Notes under the pieces: model-generated
The model's input: the letters and a program-made list of their open reading frames with translations, nothing else
Told to the model about the DNA's origin: nothing
Databases searched by the model: none
Translations under genes and position numbers: made by a program
From: Desulfocapsa sp.
Lineage (GTDB): Bacteria > Desulfobacterota > Desulfobulbia > Desulfobulbales > Desulfocapsaceae
Direction of reading: 5' to 3'
Assembly (NCBI GenBank): GCA_022712895.1
Contig: JAFLJS010000045.1
Span: 1 to 64,000, forward strand
Length of the DNA: 64,000 nucleotides
Shown: positions 42,179 through 51,347 of the stretch, one piece after another
Position numbering within the stretch: the stretch's first letter is position 1
Layout of the letters: each line of letters begins with the position of its first letter

Positions 42179-43442
42179 TTTTCTTTTTCTCCTTCTGTTG
42201 CTGTTCCCCAGCACTTCTGTTTTTGCCCTTAATCTTGCCGAGATGCAGGAGACGGCCATACAGAGCAGAGAAATTGTCAAGCGCTACCAAACCAGCCTTG
42301 AGAAAAGCGGCCAGGAGGTGGAACGTGTCAAAAGTGGGTACTATCCATCGCTGAATATAGGCTATCAGGCCAATAATCTAGATGAGGCGGCCAGGTTTGA
42401 ACACCGTCAAAACAGCTCCATCTATGCCACTGCGGGGATGAATATATTTGCAGGATTTAAAGACCGTTATTCCATCAAATCTGCAAAGATTCTTCAAAAA
42501 GTTAATGGTTATCGACTTAAAGGAATCGAGCAGGATATCCAGCTCAATGTGGCCTTACGTTATCTCAGTGTCTATGAGCGTCGGGCAAATCTAACAGTGG
42601 CTCAGGATGGATTAATAACCCTGAAACGACTCTATCAGGATGGTGGGAGACGCTTGCAGGTTGGGCTTATCGGACAGAACGAGCTGTTAAAAATAAAGGT
42701 CGATCTGGATAATTCTGATATTACCAGGAAAAAAGGGCAGGCTGATCTGGAAAAAAGTATCCAGTTATTGGGGCGGGAGATTAACCGCTCCCTTACCATT
42801 GAGGAGCTAAGTTTTGAGGAGTTTGCCATTCTGCCAAAGCTGGGAGAACAGGAGCTGTATAAAGAAAGAATGCTCAAAAATCGTTCCGAACTCTTGACGT
42901 TAACCGGCCTTGCCGAATCTGCATCCATGCTGGTAAAGGTGGAACAGGGCAGCTATTACCCACGTATCGATTTGGTCGGCAGTTACTCACGTTACGATGA
43001 CGATTTTATAAATGGAAATGGTGAAAACAGTGACGATGAGCTGCGGGCCCAGATGGTACTCTCGTATACTATTTTCGACGGTTTTGCCAGGGAGTCTTCC
43101 GTATCAAAGGCTAAACTCACTCTTCGCGAGCTTCAGTATGATATTGATGAGCTGAAAAACAGTCTTATCACAGATCTTGCAAATATTTTCATCGATTACC
43201 GCGTAAGCATGGAAAATGTGGACGTGGCAAAGGAAGATATCCGCCATGCTGAAGAAAATCTTCGCATTACACAGCTCAAGTATAAACAGGGTCTGCAACG
43301 TGAATCTGATTTGCTGGATGCTGTGACCAATCTCTCACGGTCTCGTTATAATCAGGTGGCCGTGATCAGAACTGTTTTTGAGAATGCCTTTCGGGTGAAC
43401 AGAATGGTGGAAGAGTTCCGTTATCACAGTGCTGTTCTATGA
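42165..43442 (+). CDS. TolC-family outer-membrane efflux channel
   Basis: From ATG 42165 the product is 425 residues with a signal peptide (MKKYSFLFLLLLLFPSTSVF then A), two long helical hairpins forming the periplasmic tunnel, and membrane strands. The two-fold repeated TolC pattern is visible as SLEKSGQEVERVKSGYYPSL in the first half and LVKVEQGSYYPRIDLVGSYS in the second. The frame opens at 42111, but 42165 has an AAGGAG site eight bases upstream and a proper signal peptide. It overlaps the permease gene by 14 bases, so all three pump genes are one transcription unit behind marR. Confidence 0.92.
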   Translation: MKKYSFLFLLLLLFPSTSVFALNLAEMQETAIQSREIVKRYQTSLEKSGQEVERVKSGYYPSLNIGYQANNLDEAARFEHRQNSSIYATAGMNIFAGFKDRYSIKSAKILQKVNGYRLKGIEQDIQLNVALRYLSVYERRANLTVAQDGLITLKRLYQDGGRRLQVGLIGQNELLKIKVDLDNSDITRKKGQADLEKSIQLLGREINRSLTIEELSFEEFAILPKLGEQELYKERMLKNRSELLTLTGLAESASMLVKVEQGSYYPRIDLVGSYSRYDDDFINGNGENSDDELRAQMVLSYTIFDGFARESSVSKAKLTLRELQYDIDELKNSLITDLANIFIDYRVSMENVDVAKEDIRHAEENLRITQLKYKQGLQRESDLLDAVTNLSRSRYNQVAVIRTVFENAFRVNRMVEEFRYHSAVL

Positions 43443-43512
43443 TTCAATAAGCATCCGTCACCCTTCTAAACGGAAAATCTATCTGCGCTGTTTCTTGTCA
43501 GGAGAGCTATCT

Positions 43513-45555
43513 CTACGCCATGCCAGATCGCTGGATGGTAACCAACGACTCATGAAAAGTTGCCCCGCCACCCATGTCGGTCAGTTTTTGTGACGTGAGA
43601 TCGTTGATACCATTTTCAACCCGTCCACAGTTTTGCTCTGGGAACAGGGGCCAATAGAGTCCTTCTGCCACCAAAATTCCTTGCTGTGTGTCTGTTGTTA
43701 CTTGAGCTATTCGCCTGACTTTCCCCCGGTTGTTAACTAGAGTTATCTTGTCTCCATCTTCTACTCCCCATTGCTGAGCATCACTAGGATGAATCAGCAC
43801 CTTTCCAATGGTTTCCGGATGTAGCTCACCGAAAGTACTGTTGAGCAGATCTGGGTGCGGCGGTGTGATCAACTGGAAGGGAAACCGGGATCGCAGGTCA
43901 GGATCATTGAACTCATCCGCCGAAGTGAGGCAAGCAATGCTTGGCATATCTGACTGGTCGTCTGCAACAAACTTATATTTACCGTTCATTTTTACAAGGG
44001 CGTCACCATTTTGATAACTTTTGGTGGAATGAACCAGCACGCCTGTCATGATACTTTCAACATTCATAGTTTCAGGTATGCCTTCCATATCACGCAGGTA
44101 GGCACGAATCCGCTGTCCACAAGTTTGCTTGAATGGAGGATCGGTATATCCCATTCGGGTTGCCAATTGCTGAAAAAAATCAAAATTAGATCTGGCCTCC
44201 CCTATAGGCTCAATCGTAGGCTTTATTACTTGAAGATAAAAATGGCCGTAAGCTGTATGCACATCGTGGTTTTCAAGGAATGTGGTGGCTGGTAGTAAAA
44301 TATCTGCATAGTAGGCTGTTGGCGTCATGACCTGTTCATGCACTATGGTGAACAGATCTTCCCTGGCAAATCCCTGACGGACGATACTACCGTCCGGGTT
44401 AACCGTTAATGGGTTGGAATTGTATACCACCAAGGCTTTCACCGGAGGTTTCAAGCTTGTGAGAGCATGGCCCAGATGAATCATGTTGATATTACGTGTA
44501 TCTTGTTTGGCGAGTTCTGGGTGAAGCAGCGCAGCCATGTTGCCTTTAAAGGCTCCAGTTGTTAGCAACACACCACATCCCTCACCACCTCTGAATACCC
44601 CCATTGCCGCAGCCAGTGAAGTGATAGCACGAACCGCCATGCCTCCTCTGCTGTTTCTGGTTAGTCCAATGCCAATCCTGATAAAGGTTTTTTTTCTGCT
44701 GGAAAACAGTGTCCCAATAGCAGTCATTTGCTCTTTGGATATACCGCTCTGGTGTTCGAGTTCATTAAAGTTACATTGGGCCAGATAGGAATGGAGTTGG
44801 TCGAATCCTTGGGTATGCTGGTTTATGAATTCGTTATCGAGTTGCTTACGTTCCGTCAGGCTTTTTAAAATTCCCAAAGCCAGGGCAACATCACCGCCTG
44901 GTTTCACCGGGATATACAGATCTGATGATTTTGCGGTCTCATTGCGGTAGGGATCGATAACCAACAGTTGGGCACCATTTTTCCGGGCCTTGCTGATATA
45001 TTGCCAGAAATGAACATTTGAAACCTTAACATTAATGCCCCAGACAATTATCAGCTCTGCTTTGGCTGCGTTCTCAGGAGGGCTGCCGGGTAAGTTCCCG
45101 CATTGTTTTACCCAACCAGCACTTGCAGTTGCCGAGCAAATGGTATGCTCCAGCCGGGAGGTTCCCATCTTATGAAACAAGGGATAACCGGCAAAGCGAT
45201 TCACTGCTCCCATATTGCCCGCATAAGAGTAGGGGAGAACAGCTTCGCCACCGTGTTCACTGATAACCTTGCTAAGACGTTCAGCACAAATATCCAGAGC
45301 TTCATTCCATCCAATACGTTTGAACTCACCGCTTCCCTTGGGGCCGGTCCTGAGTTGTGGATAAAGCACACGGTGCTTCGAATAGAGGCGTTGGGGGTAT
45401 CGTCGCATCTTTCTACAAATAAAGCCGTTGGTATACGGATGTTCTTTATCTCCCAGAAGGGCGATGACCTTGCCATCGGTAACAGTTGCAAGCAGGCCAC
45501 AGCTGTCTGGACAGTCAAGTGGACACACTGTTTTGCTATATTTTTGAACCTTCAT
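43513..45555 (-). CDS. Molybdopterin-dependent oxidoreductase with [4Fe-4S] cluster
   Basis: A 680-residue enzyme of the DMSO reductase superfamily. The N-terminal cluster motif is Cys11, Cys15, Cys19 (CPLDCPDSCG) and Cys47. Then come the molybdopterin-guanine-dinucleotide-binding stretches (SAGWVKQCGNLPGSPPENAAKA, GGDVALALGILKSL, ATTFLENHDVH) and the C-terminal MopB-binding domain (LIHPSDAQQWGVEDGDKITL). No twin-arginine signal is present, so it is probably cytoplasmic. Close relatives are annotated loosely as formate dehydrogenase, polysulfide reductase or BisC-like; the substrate cannot be told here, and no partner subunits are adjacent. A truncated TetR gene is divergent from it. Confidence 0.85.
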   Translation of the reverse strand: MKVQKYSKTVCPLDCPDSCGLLATVTDGKVIALLGDKEHPYTNGFICRKMRRYPQRLYSKHRVLYPQLRTGPKGSGEFKRIGWNEALDICAERLSKVISEHGGEAVLPYSYAGNMGAVNRFAGYPLFHKMGTSRLEHTICSATASAGWVKQCGNLPGSPPENAAKAELIIVWGINVKVSNVHFWQYISKARKNGAQLLVIDPYRNETAKSSDLYIPVKPGGDVALALGILKSLTERKQLDNEFINQHTQGFDQLHSYLAQCNFNELEHQSGISKEQMTAIGTLFSSRKKTFIRIGIGLTRNSRGGMAVRAITSLAAAMGVFRGGEGCGVLLTTGAFKGNMAALLHPELAKQDTRNINMIHLGHALTSLKPPVKALVVYNSNPLTVNPDGSIVRQGFAREDLFTIVHEQVMTPTAYYADILLPATTFLENHDVHTAYGHFYLQVIKPTIEPIGEARSNFDFFQQLATRMGYTDPPFKQTCGQRIRAYLRDMEGIPETMNVESIMTGVLVHSTKSYQNGDALVKMNGKYKFVADDQSDMPSIACLTSADEFNDPDLRSRFPFQLITPPHPDLLNSTFGELHPETIGKVLIHPSDAQQWGVEDGDKITLVNNRGKVRRIAQVTTDTQQGILVAEGLYWPLFPEQNCGRVENGINDLTSQKLTDMGGGATFHESLVTIQRSGMA

Positions 45556-45795
45556 TTTCCTCTTTTAACATGATGGTTATCAACAAAATGTATAGGTAAT
45601 TGGGTGGATTCAGATACCAACTGCACCACCGGTAAGTGAGTTGGGTTGTGATCTTCAGCAAGCTCGATTCGAACAGCTGCTTAACTTTTTTATACCTCGA
45701 AAAGAGGTTTCTCCCTATTCGCCGACTAAAGTAGAGATAACATTTTTTGTTGACCATATAAAGTTACATGTTGTGTTTTATGTAACCTTAGAGGA

Positions 45796-46005
45796 ATGAT
45801 GCCAAGAACCGGACTTGCATCTAATCAATTGTTGCAAAAAATAATCCTGTTGGCTGAACAAAAGATAAGAGACTTGGGTTACAAACGTGTGACCCAAATC
45901 CTATTGGGTAGGGATTTCGGGGTGTCTCATGTGGCATTGTACAAACATATTTCTAACAAAGAAGCCTTGCTTGACCTTGTCTCAGAGAAATGGGTGAAAT
46001 CTTGA
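45796..46005 (+). pseudogene. TetR-family regulator, helix-turn-helix half only
   Basis: The 69-codon frame encodes a TetR N-terminal domain (LLQKIILLAEQKIRDLGYKR then VTQILLGRDFGVSHVALYKH, then SNKEALLDLVSEKWV) and stops at 46003-46005, where a normal TetR would continue with about 120 residues of ligand-binding domain. No later sequence in any forward frame looks like that domain. It is divergent from the molybdopterin oxidoreductase and may once have controlled it. A short DNA-binding-only protein is also possible. Confidence 0.55.
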
Positions 46006-46016
46006 TATCATCATAC

Positions 46017-46366
46017 TTGACAACGATATGAATAATTATTAGAAAAAAGATACGATTCAATGAGACGAACGAGAGTGGTTCCCTTGTGGGAACCGATGCT
46101 ATGCTTTTCCGTTTGGTGTATTATTTGCTGTAGACAGGTTCGAGTTAAAACTAACACCGGTGATGAACGGTAAGCCGGCATAAGTATCTTAGGGAGTGTT
46201 TTTTTTAAAAGCACAAGAAAATATTCTGTAAGGTACTAAACAGCTACCCTGTAAAGGGACTGCTTGCTATGGGCTAATTCGTACTGCCATCATAGACAAG
46301 CTGCAATGACAACGCAGCTTGTATCTTTATATAACCGAGCTGCCGGGAAAAGGCAGGTCGGTTTTT
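46017..46366 (+). ncRNA. Candidate structured RNA between the TetR stub and the PTPS gene
   Basis: The stretch has no open frame but several perfect hairpins: GGTTCCC/GGGAACC (46077-46094), CCCT/AGGG near 46240, CAAGCTGC/GCAGCTTG (46298-46322) and a final terminator stem (46333-46363). A TTGACA box at 46017-46022, with a weak TAGAAA box 17 bases later, could start transcription. It does not fit any riboswitch, 6S, tmRNA or RNase P consensus that I could recognise by eye. It could be a stand-alone RNA or an old leader. Confidence 0.3.
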
Positions 46367-46367
46367 T
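46333..46367 (+). terminator. Strong intrinsic terminator upstream of the H4MPT cluster
   Basis: AACCGAGCTGCC (46333-46344) pairs with GGCAGGTCGGTT (46352-46363) with one mismatch and a seven-base loop, followed by TTTTT. It reads in the plus direction, yet no intact plus-strand gene precedes it, which hints at a transcribed non-coding RNA upstream. Confidence 0.8.
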
Positions 46368-46569
46368 GTTTTCAGCTCTTAGGTAGTAATACAAAATACG
46401 ATCCTGCCTTTTGAGTGTAAGTATGTTGCATCTCGTATGATTACGCAAAAGAATCCAAGCTTGTTTATTTGTCAAACGACTGCAAATGCTTTTATGGTAA
46501 AATGCAACGTGATGATAAAATCGAATGCAGGCTGGTATTCTTTCAAAACTTTTACAGTGGAGGTATGAT

Positions 46570-46938
46570 ATGTTCGAATTGAAGGTAAAGACCTGGTTTG
46601 CAGCGGCACACAGGTTAACTATGGTTGGTAAAAAATGTGAAAATCTTCATGGCCATAACTGGAAGATAGAAGCGTGCATTATTGGTGAAAAGCTCAATGA
46701 AGGTGGTGTATTAATGGATTTTGGAGAAATTAAAAAGTATATTTCCGAAATAATGAACCAACTGGATCACAAATATTTAAACGAGATGGATACTTTTACA
46801 AAATCGGCTCCTTCTTCTGAAAATATTGCTCTGCATATTGCCCAGGAACTCCAGAAAAGAATAACAGATCCGTTAATCCGTGTATCCCGGGTATCTGCGT
46901 GGGAATCGGATAATTCTTGTGCAACGTATATTGCTTAA
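46570..46938 (+). CDS. 6-pyruvoyltetrahydropterin synthase/QueD family protein
   Basis: From ATG 46570 (GGAGG site) the product is 122 residues. The zinc ligands are His14 (FAAAHRL), His27 and His29 (ENLHGHNW), with the catalytic Cys23 in CENLHGH. This has the CxxxHGH pattern of QueD and mammalian-type PTPS. The C-terminal VSAWESDNSCATY holds the pterin-anchoring Glu. In queuosine synthesis QueD makes carboxytetrahydropterin; in folate synthesis PTPS-III replaces FolB but usually has Glu at the Cys position. Its place at the head of the H4MPT cluster points to a pterin step; which product it makes is inference. Confidence 0.75.
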   Translation: MFELKVKTWFAAAHRLTMVGKKCENLHGHNWKIEACIIGEKLNEGGVLMDFGEIKKYISEIMNQLDHKYLNEMDTFTKSAPSSENIALHIAQELQKRITDPLIRVSRVSAWESDNSCATYIA

Positions 46939-47062
46939 TCAGAAATACAAATAGAGATCAGGAACATGAAAGCTTTCTCCTGAAGAGTGTTCCCTGTAAA
47001 CAATTGATGTCCTGCATTAAAGAGGAGAGGGCATCATTTAACCCAACCGACACGAAGTGAAA

Positions 47063-48511
47063 ATGTTAGAAAAAAAGAATTTTAACATGACCACAGATGA
47101 ATTTCGTCATCACGGTAGAGCAGTTATTGATTGGATTGCCGACTACTACGATACAATAGAATCTTTTCCTGTTTTATCTCAGGTGCAGCCAAATGAGATT
47201 CGATCGTCACTTCCTGCGGAGCCACCTCACCAGGGTGAAAAGTTTGAAAATATTCTGAAGGATGTTGATAGCCTTCTTCCCGGAATAACTCACTGGCAAT
47301 CTCCTAATTTTTTTGCTTATTTCCCCGCCAATACTTCGGGACCATCAATATTGGCTGAACTTCTTTCCGCAGGTCTTGGAGTGCAGGGAATGCTGTGGTC
47401 TACAAGTCCTGCCTGTACCGAGCTGGAAACCCATGTTCTTGACTGGCTAGTGAATATGCTGGGGCTGCCGGAGAAATTCAAATCAACGGGGAAGGGAGGG
47501 GGAGTAATTCAGGATTCTGCCTCAAGTGCGGTTCTCTGTGCTCTTCTAGCTGCTCGCGAGCAAAGCACAAATTATGAGAGTAATGAAAAAGGATGCGATC
47601 AGCATCTTGTTGTCTATGCTTCTACCCAAACCCATTCCTCCATTGAAAAAGCTGTTAAAATTGTCGGTCTGGGGAAGCAGAATCTACGCTTAATCCAGGT
47701 GGATGAGGATTTCGCATTACGCCCTGATAAACTTCTTTTGCAAATCAAGAAAGATCGCCAGGACGGGTTAATCCCTTGTTTTGTTGTTGCGACAGTGGGA
47801 ACAACATCATCCAATGCGATTGATCCATTGTCAGAAATTGGCAATATCTGCAGAGAGGAGAATCTTTGGCTTCATGTTGACAGCGCTATGTCAGGTACGG
47901 CTGCCCTGTGTCCAGAGTATCGGTATCTCAATGCAGGTTTGGATTTGGCTGATAGTTATTGTTTTAATCCGCATAAGTGGATGTTAACCAATTTCGATTG
48001 TGATTGCTTCTATGTGGCTAATCGAGCGATACTGAATAAAACCCTGAAGGTCTTGCCGGAATATTTACGCAATAAGGCAACAGAATCCGGCGATGTCATT
48101 GACTATAGTGATTGGGAGATTCCCCTGGGTAGACGTTTTCGTTCCCTGAAACTGTGGTTCGTAATCCGTTATTACGGCATAGAAGGCTTACAGCAACATA
48201 TCAGACACCATATCAAAATGGCCCAGGATTTTGCTGGGTGGATTGATGACTCAGAACATTTTGAACTTGCAAACCTGGCTCCGTTGAATCTGGTTTGTTT
48301 TAAACATTTGGGAGGAGACTCATTTAATCAACATTTACTGGAACGTCTCAATCAGAGCGGCCATTTGTTTTTAACGCACACTATTCTCAATGGTCAATAT
48401 GTTCTGCGTTTCTGTGTTGGACAAACCCACACTGAAGAACGCCATGTCAAACAGGCCTGGTTGCATATTCAGGAAACAGCAGCAAAACTTGAAAACATAT
48501 TACAAGAGTAA
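47063..48511 (+). CDS. PLP-dependent group II decarboxylase (tyrosine/aromatic amino acid type, MfnA-like role)
   Basis: A 482-residue fold-type I decarboxylase (from ATG 47063; a GTG at 47057 could add two residues). The PLP lysine is in NPHKWMLTNFDCDCF, and the Asp holding the pyridine nitrogen is in LWLHVDSAMSG. It resembles bacterial aromatic-amino-acid decarboxylases more than archaeal MfnA in length. Methanofuran and methylofuran need tyramine, made by decarboxylating tyrosine, so the gene's place in the cluster suggests that function. The substrate has not been established. Confidence 0.75.
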   Translation: MLEKKNFNMTTDEFRHHGRAVIDWIADYYDTIESFPVLSQVQPNEIRSSLPAEPPHQGEKFENILKDVDSLLPGITHWQSPNFFAYFPANTSGPSILAELLSAGLGVQGMLWSTSPACTELETHVLDWLVNMLGLPEKFKSTGKGGGVIQDSASSAVLCALLAAREQSTNYESNEKGCDQHLVVYASTQTHSSIEKAVKIVGLGKQNLRLIQVDEDFALRPDKLLLQIKKDRQDGLIPCFVVATVGTTSSNAIDPLSEIGNICREENLWLHVDSAMSGTAALCPEYRYLNAGLDLADSYCFNPHKWMLTNFDCDCFYVANRAILNKTLKVLPEYLRNKATESGDVIDYSDWEIPLGRRFRSLKLWFVIRYYGIEGLQQHIRHHIKMAQDFAGWIDDSEHFELANLAPLNLVCFKHLGGDSFNQHLLERLNQSGHLFLTHTILNGQYVLRFCVGQTHTEERHVKQAWLHIQETAAKLENILQE

Positions 48512-48522
48512 GTAATAAATTT

Positions 48523-50436
48523 ATGAAACGATTGCCAGAACACGAAATACGATCTTTAACCAACGCCTTAGCCGATACGGATGAGTTTGTTTTTCTTGAG
48601 AGCAGCAGGGTAACCGGAGAAGAGAATCGTTCGCTGCTCTTTACCAAACCATTGACCTGGTTGGAATGTACAGCCATGGATCAGGTGGAAGACTTTTTGG
48701 CGGAGGCCGAAAAATGGCGAGCCAAAGGGAAATACCTTGCCGGATGGATTGCTTATGAGTTCGGCTATCTGTTAGAACCCTCACTGCGTCATCTATACGG
48801 ATGCAAAAAACGTTCTTCTCAATTTAGTGGCAACCTTGCAGTTTTTGGTGTTTTTGACGAGCCAGTCATTTTCGATCATTCCACGAATACTTTCCTCAAT
48901 AATGGCAATTGGCCTACGACAACAGTGGAGAGTGAACAAGACTACCAGATTGATAATATGCAGACCAATATTGGTCATGAAGAGTATTTATCAGCCATCA
49001 ATCGTATTAAAGAATATATTTCTGCGGGACACACCTACCAAGTCAATTACACGATGAAGCTGAACTTTTCTTTCGGCGGATCATTTGCAGCGTTATATCG
49101 CGCCCTACGACGTAATCAGTCGGTTTCCTATGGCGCCTGGATAAGATATAACAACCGGGATATCATGAGCTTTTCACCGGAGCTTTTTTATCGGGCAGAT
49201 AAAAAAAATATCACGGTTCGACCTATGAAAGGGACAATGGTTCGGGGCCGAACCACCGAGGAAGATGATAGCAATCGGCTACTGTTGCAGAAAGATCCCA
49301 AGAATCGCAGTGAAAATATAATGATTGTCGATCTGCTTCGCAACGATCTTGGCAAGTTGCTTTATCAGATCAATAACGGCAGGGTGGAGCCAAGATCTCT
49401 TTTTGATATTGAGACCTACGAAACACTCTTGCAAATGACCTCTACAATTGATGGGGAACTGGATACAGATCGCCAGCTGGGACTGCAAGAAGTCATCAAA
49501 TCAATATTCCCCTGTGGCTCTATCACCGGTGCTCCGAAGATTCGCACAATGGAGATTATCCATGAGTTGGAAAAAGAGGAGCGTGGAGTGTATTGTGGTG
49601 CCATTGGTTACAGTGGGCCTTCCGGTACGATTTTTAATGTACCTATTCGTACTTTGGTTCTGCAAAATGGCCATGGTGAAATGGGCATTGGTGCAGGTAT
49701 TATCCATGATTCAGATCCTGAAGGGGAATGGCAGGAGAGTCTGCTGAAAGGCAACTTTTTGACTCAACCCATACCAGAATTTCAGCTTATTGAAACTATC
49801 CTCTGGAGACCTGAATCTGGCTACTGGCTCTTGAAAGAACATCTGCAACGACTTGCAGATTCGGCCAGTTATTTTCTGTTTTCCTGCGAGCTGGATGCAA
49901 TTGAGCACCTTCTTAAACAGAAGGTGGATTCCTGTACAATAACGCAGCGAGTGCGGATTCTGTTGCACCGTGATGGCAAGCTGGAGATTAGCATGACAGA
50001 ATTGCCAGACTGTAAACCGTTTGATCCTCTCCAGCCTATTGTATCAACACCACTGCCTGTGGTTTCTTTTGCCGAACAACAGATAGATTCAGATTCTCGC
50101 TATCTATTTCATAAAACCACCATGCGCCAGATCTATAATGATGCACGAGAGAAAGCTGGAGAGCAAAAACTGTTTGAAGTCCTTTTTACCAATAAGAAAG
50201 GCGAGGTGAGTGAAGGATGTATAAGCACTATTTTTATTAAAAAAGATGGGGAATTGTTAACTCCGCCAATTCAATGTGGGTTGTTGAATGGAACTCTTCG
50301 ACGGTTTTTACTGGAACAGGGGACTATTCGGGAACAGGTTCTGAGTAGAATGGATGTAGACAGTGCAGATGCCGTATATATTGGAAACTCAGTAATGGGA
50401 ATGGTACAGGTAACAGTACGAGACGAAAATTTTTAA
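48523..50436 (+). CDS. Fused aminodeoxychorismate synthase component I and 4-amino-4-deoxychorismate lyase (PabB-PabC)
   Basis: A 637-residue fusion making p-aminobenzoate from chorismate and ammonia/glutamine. Residues about 1-400 are PabB-like, with FSPELFYRADKKNITVRPMK, DLLRNDLG and the CGSITGAPKIRTMEIIHELE motif. From about 425 the PLP-dependent lyase part starts (FQLIETILWRPESGYWLLKE), ending with LFEVLFTNKKGEVSEGCIST. No glutaminase (PabA) gene is adjacent. The start follows 11 bases after the decarboxylase stop. pABA is the aryl precursor for both folate and H4MPT; the position here supports the second. Confidence 0.88.
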   Translation: MKRLPEHEIRSLTNALADTDEFVFLESSRVTGEENRSLLFTKPLTWLECTAMDQVEDFLAEAEKWRAKGKYLAGWIAYEFGYLLEPSLRHLYGCKKRSSQFSGNLAVFGVFDEPVIFDHSTNTFLNNGNWPTTTVESEQDYQIDNMQTNIGHEEYLSAINRIKEYISAGHTYQVNYTMKLNFSFGGSFAALYRALRRNQSVSYGAWIRYNNRDIMSFSPELFYRADKKNITVRPMKGTMVRGRTTEEDDSNRLLLQKDPKNRSENIMIVDLLRNDLGKLLYQINNGRVEPRSLFDIETYETLLQMTSTIDGELDTDRQLGLQEVIKSIFPCGSITGAPKIRTMEIIHELEKEERGVYCGAIGYSGPSGTIFNVPIRTLVLQNGHGEMGIGAGIIHDSDPEGEWQESLLKGNFLTQPIPEFQLIETILWRPESGYWLLKEHLQRLADSASYFLFSCELDAIEHLLKQKVDSCTITQRVRILLHRDGKLEISMTELPDCKPFDPLQPIVSTPLPVVSFAEQQIDSDSRYLFHKTTMRQIYNDAREKAGEQKLFEVLFTNKKGEVSEGCISTIFIKKDGELLTPPIQCGLLNGTLRRFLLEQGTIREQVLSRMDVDSADAVYIGNSVMGMVQVTVRDENF

Positions 50437-50461
50437 TATAATAACATAAGAGTATAAGATT

Positions 50462-51304
50462 ATGACACAACTACAGCATTTATTGAAAAATGATCGCCCA
50501 ATAATTATGGGCATACTCAATTTGACGCCAGACAGTTTTTCTGATGGCGGCAGTTATACCGATATAGGCAAAGCCGTATGTTTTGCTTTGGAAATGGTAA
50601 ATGAAGGAGCGGATATAATAGATGTGGGCGGCGAATCAACCCGGCCGGATTCCAAGAGAGTGACTCCAGCAGAGCAGCTTCGGAGGGTTATTGAAGTCAT
50701 TACAACTCTCAGGCAAACCTTACCCAGAGATATTCCCATAAGTATTGATACCACTTGGGCGGAAGTTGCTAGAGCTGCAATTTTGGCGGGTGCCTCTATT
50801 ATAAATGATACCCGTAGCGGGCGTGATGACGATGGGATTTTTGAATTGGCAGCAGAAAAGAAAGTGCCCATTGTTATGATGCATATGCAGGGAATCCCCC
50901 AAACAATGCAGAACGATCCCTCTTATAAAGATGTTGTTGGGGAGGTAAAAGCATTTTTACTGGAACGATGTGAAATAGCAAAAGAGAAAGGTGTTCTTCA
51001 GGAGAACCTTATTATTGATCCAGGTATTGGTTTTGGGAAAACTCAGGAGCATAATCTGCAACTCATGGCACAGCTTGAGGAATTTACAGCAACTGGATAC
51101 TCTGTTTTGCTTGGCACGAGCCGTAAAAGATTTATGGGGACAGTCTGTGCCGGAGCAAAGCCAAATGATCTGATTGGTGCCACATGTGCAACGACCGTTA
51201 TTGGCGTCAATGCCGGTGTCAGAATCTTTCGCGTTCATGATGTGAAACCAAACCGCCAGGCTGCGGATATCGCATGGACTATTAATTCCTGCAACCATAC
51301 ATGA
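50462..51304 (+). CDS. folP: Dihydropteroate synthase
   Basis: A 280-residue DHPS (TIM barrel) that joins a hydroxymethyl-dihydropterin pyrophosphate to pABA. It carries the diagnostic IMGILNLTPDSFSDGG, DVGGESTRPDS, IDTTWAEVARAAILAGASII and LLGTSRKRFMG motifs. The frame starts at ATG 50462 with no strong ribosome-binding site, but the pabBC stop is just 26 bases upstream. A second, divergent DHPS-like gene follows directly, which suggests one for folate and one for H4MPT, or both in one of these pathways. A short perfect hairpin sits at its stop codon. Confidence 0.93.
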   Translation: MTQLQHLLKNDRPIIMGILNLTPDSFSDGGSYTDIGKAVCFALEMVNEGADIIDVGGESTRPDSKRVTPAEQLRRVIEVITTLRQTLPRDIPISIDTTWAEVARAAILAGASIINDTRSGRDDDGIFELAAEKKVPIVMMHMQGIPQTMQNDPSYKDVVGEVKAFLLERCEIAKEKGVLQENLIIDPGIGFGKTQEHNLQLMAQLEEFTATGYSVLLGTSRKRFMGTVCAGAKPNDLIGATCATTVIGVNAGVRIFRVHDVKPNRQAADIAWTINSCNHT

Positions 51305-51327
51305 TGGACTTTTTACGAGTCCATCAT
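51301..51327. repeat. Short perfect hairpin with ends of the dispersed repeat, between folP and the DUF6513 gene
   Basis: ATGATGGACT (51301-51310) and AGTCCATCAT (51318-51327) pair over ten bases around TTTTACG. The right half, TTTTTACGAGTCCATC, matches the terminal sequence of the dispersed repeat family (TTTTTACGGTTCCATC at copy 4, TTTTTACGAGACCATC at 12941). It looks like a minimal element or solo end. It overlaps the folP stop codon. Confidence 0.5.
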
Positions 51328-51347
51328 ACATAGGCGACATACCTTTC

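Noticed and set aside
46017..46367. Moco or preQ1 riboswitch
   Set aside because: The hairpins do not match either consensus by eye. The molybdoenzyme gene lies on the other strand, and the PTPS gene is beyond the terminator.
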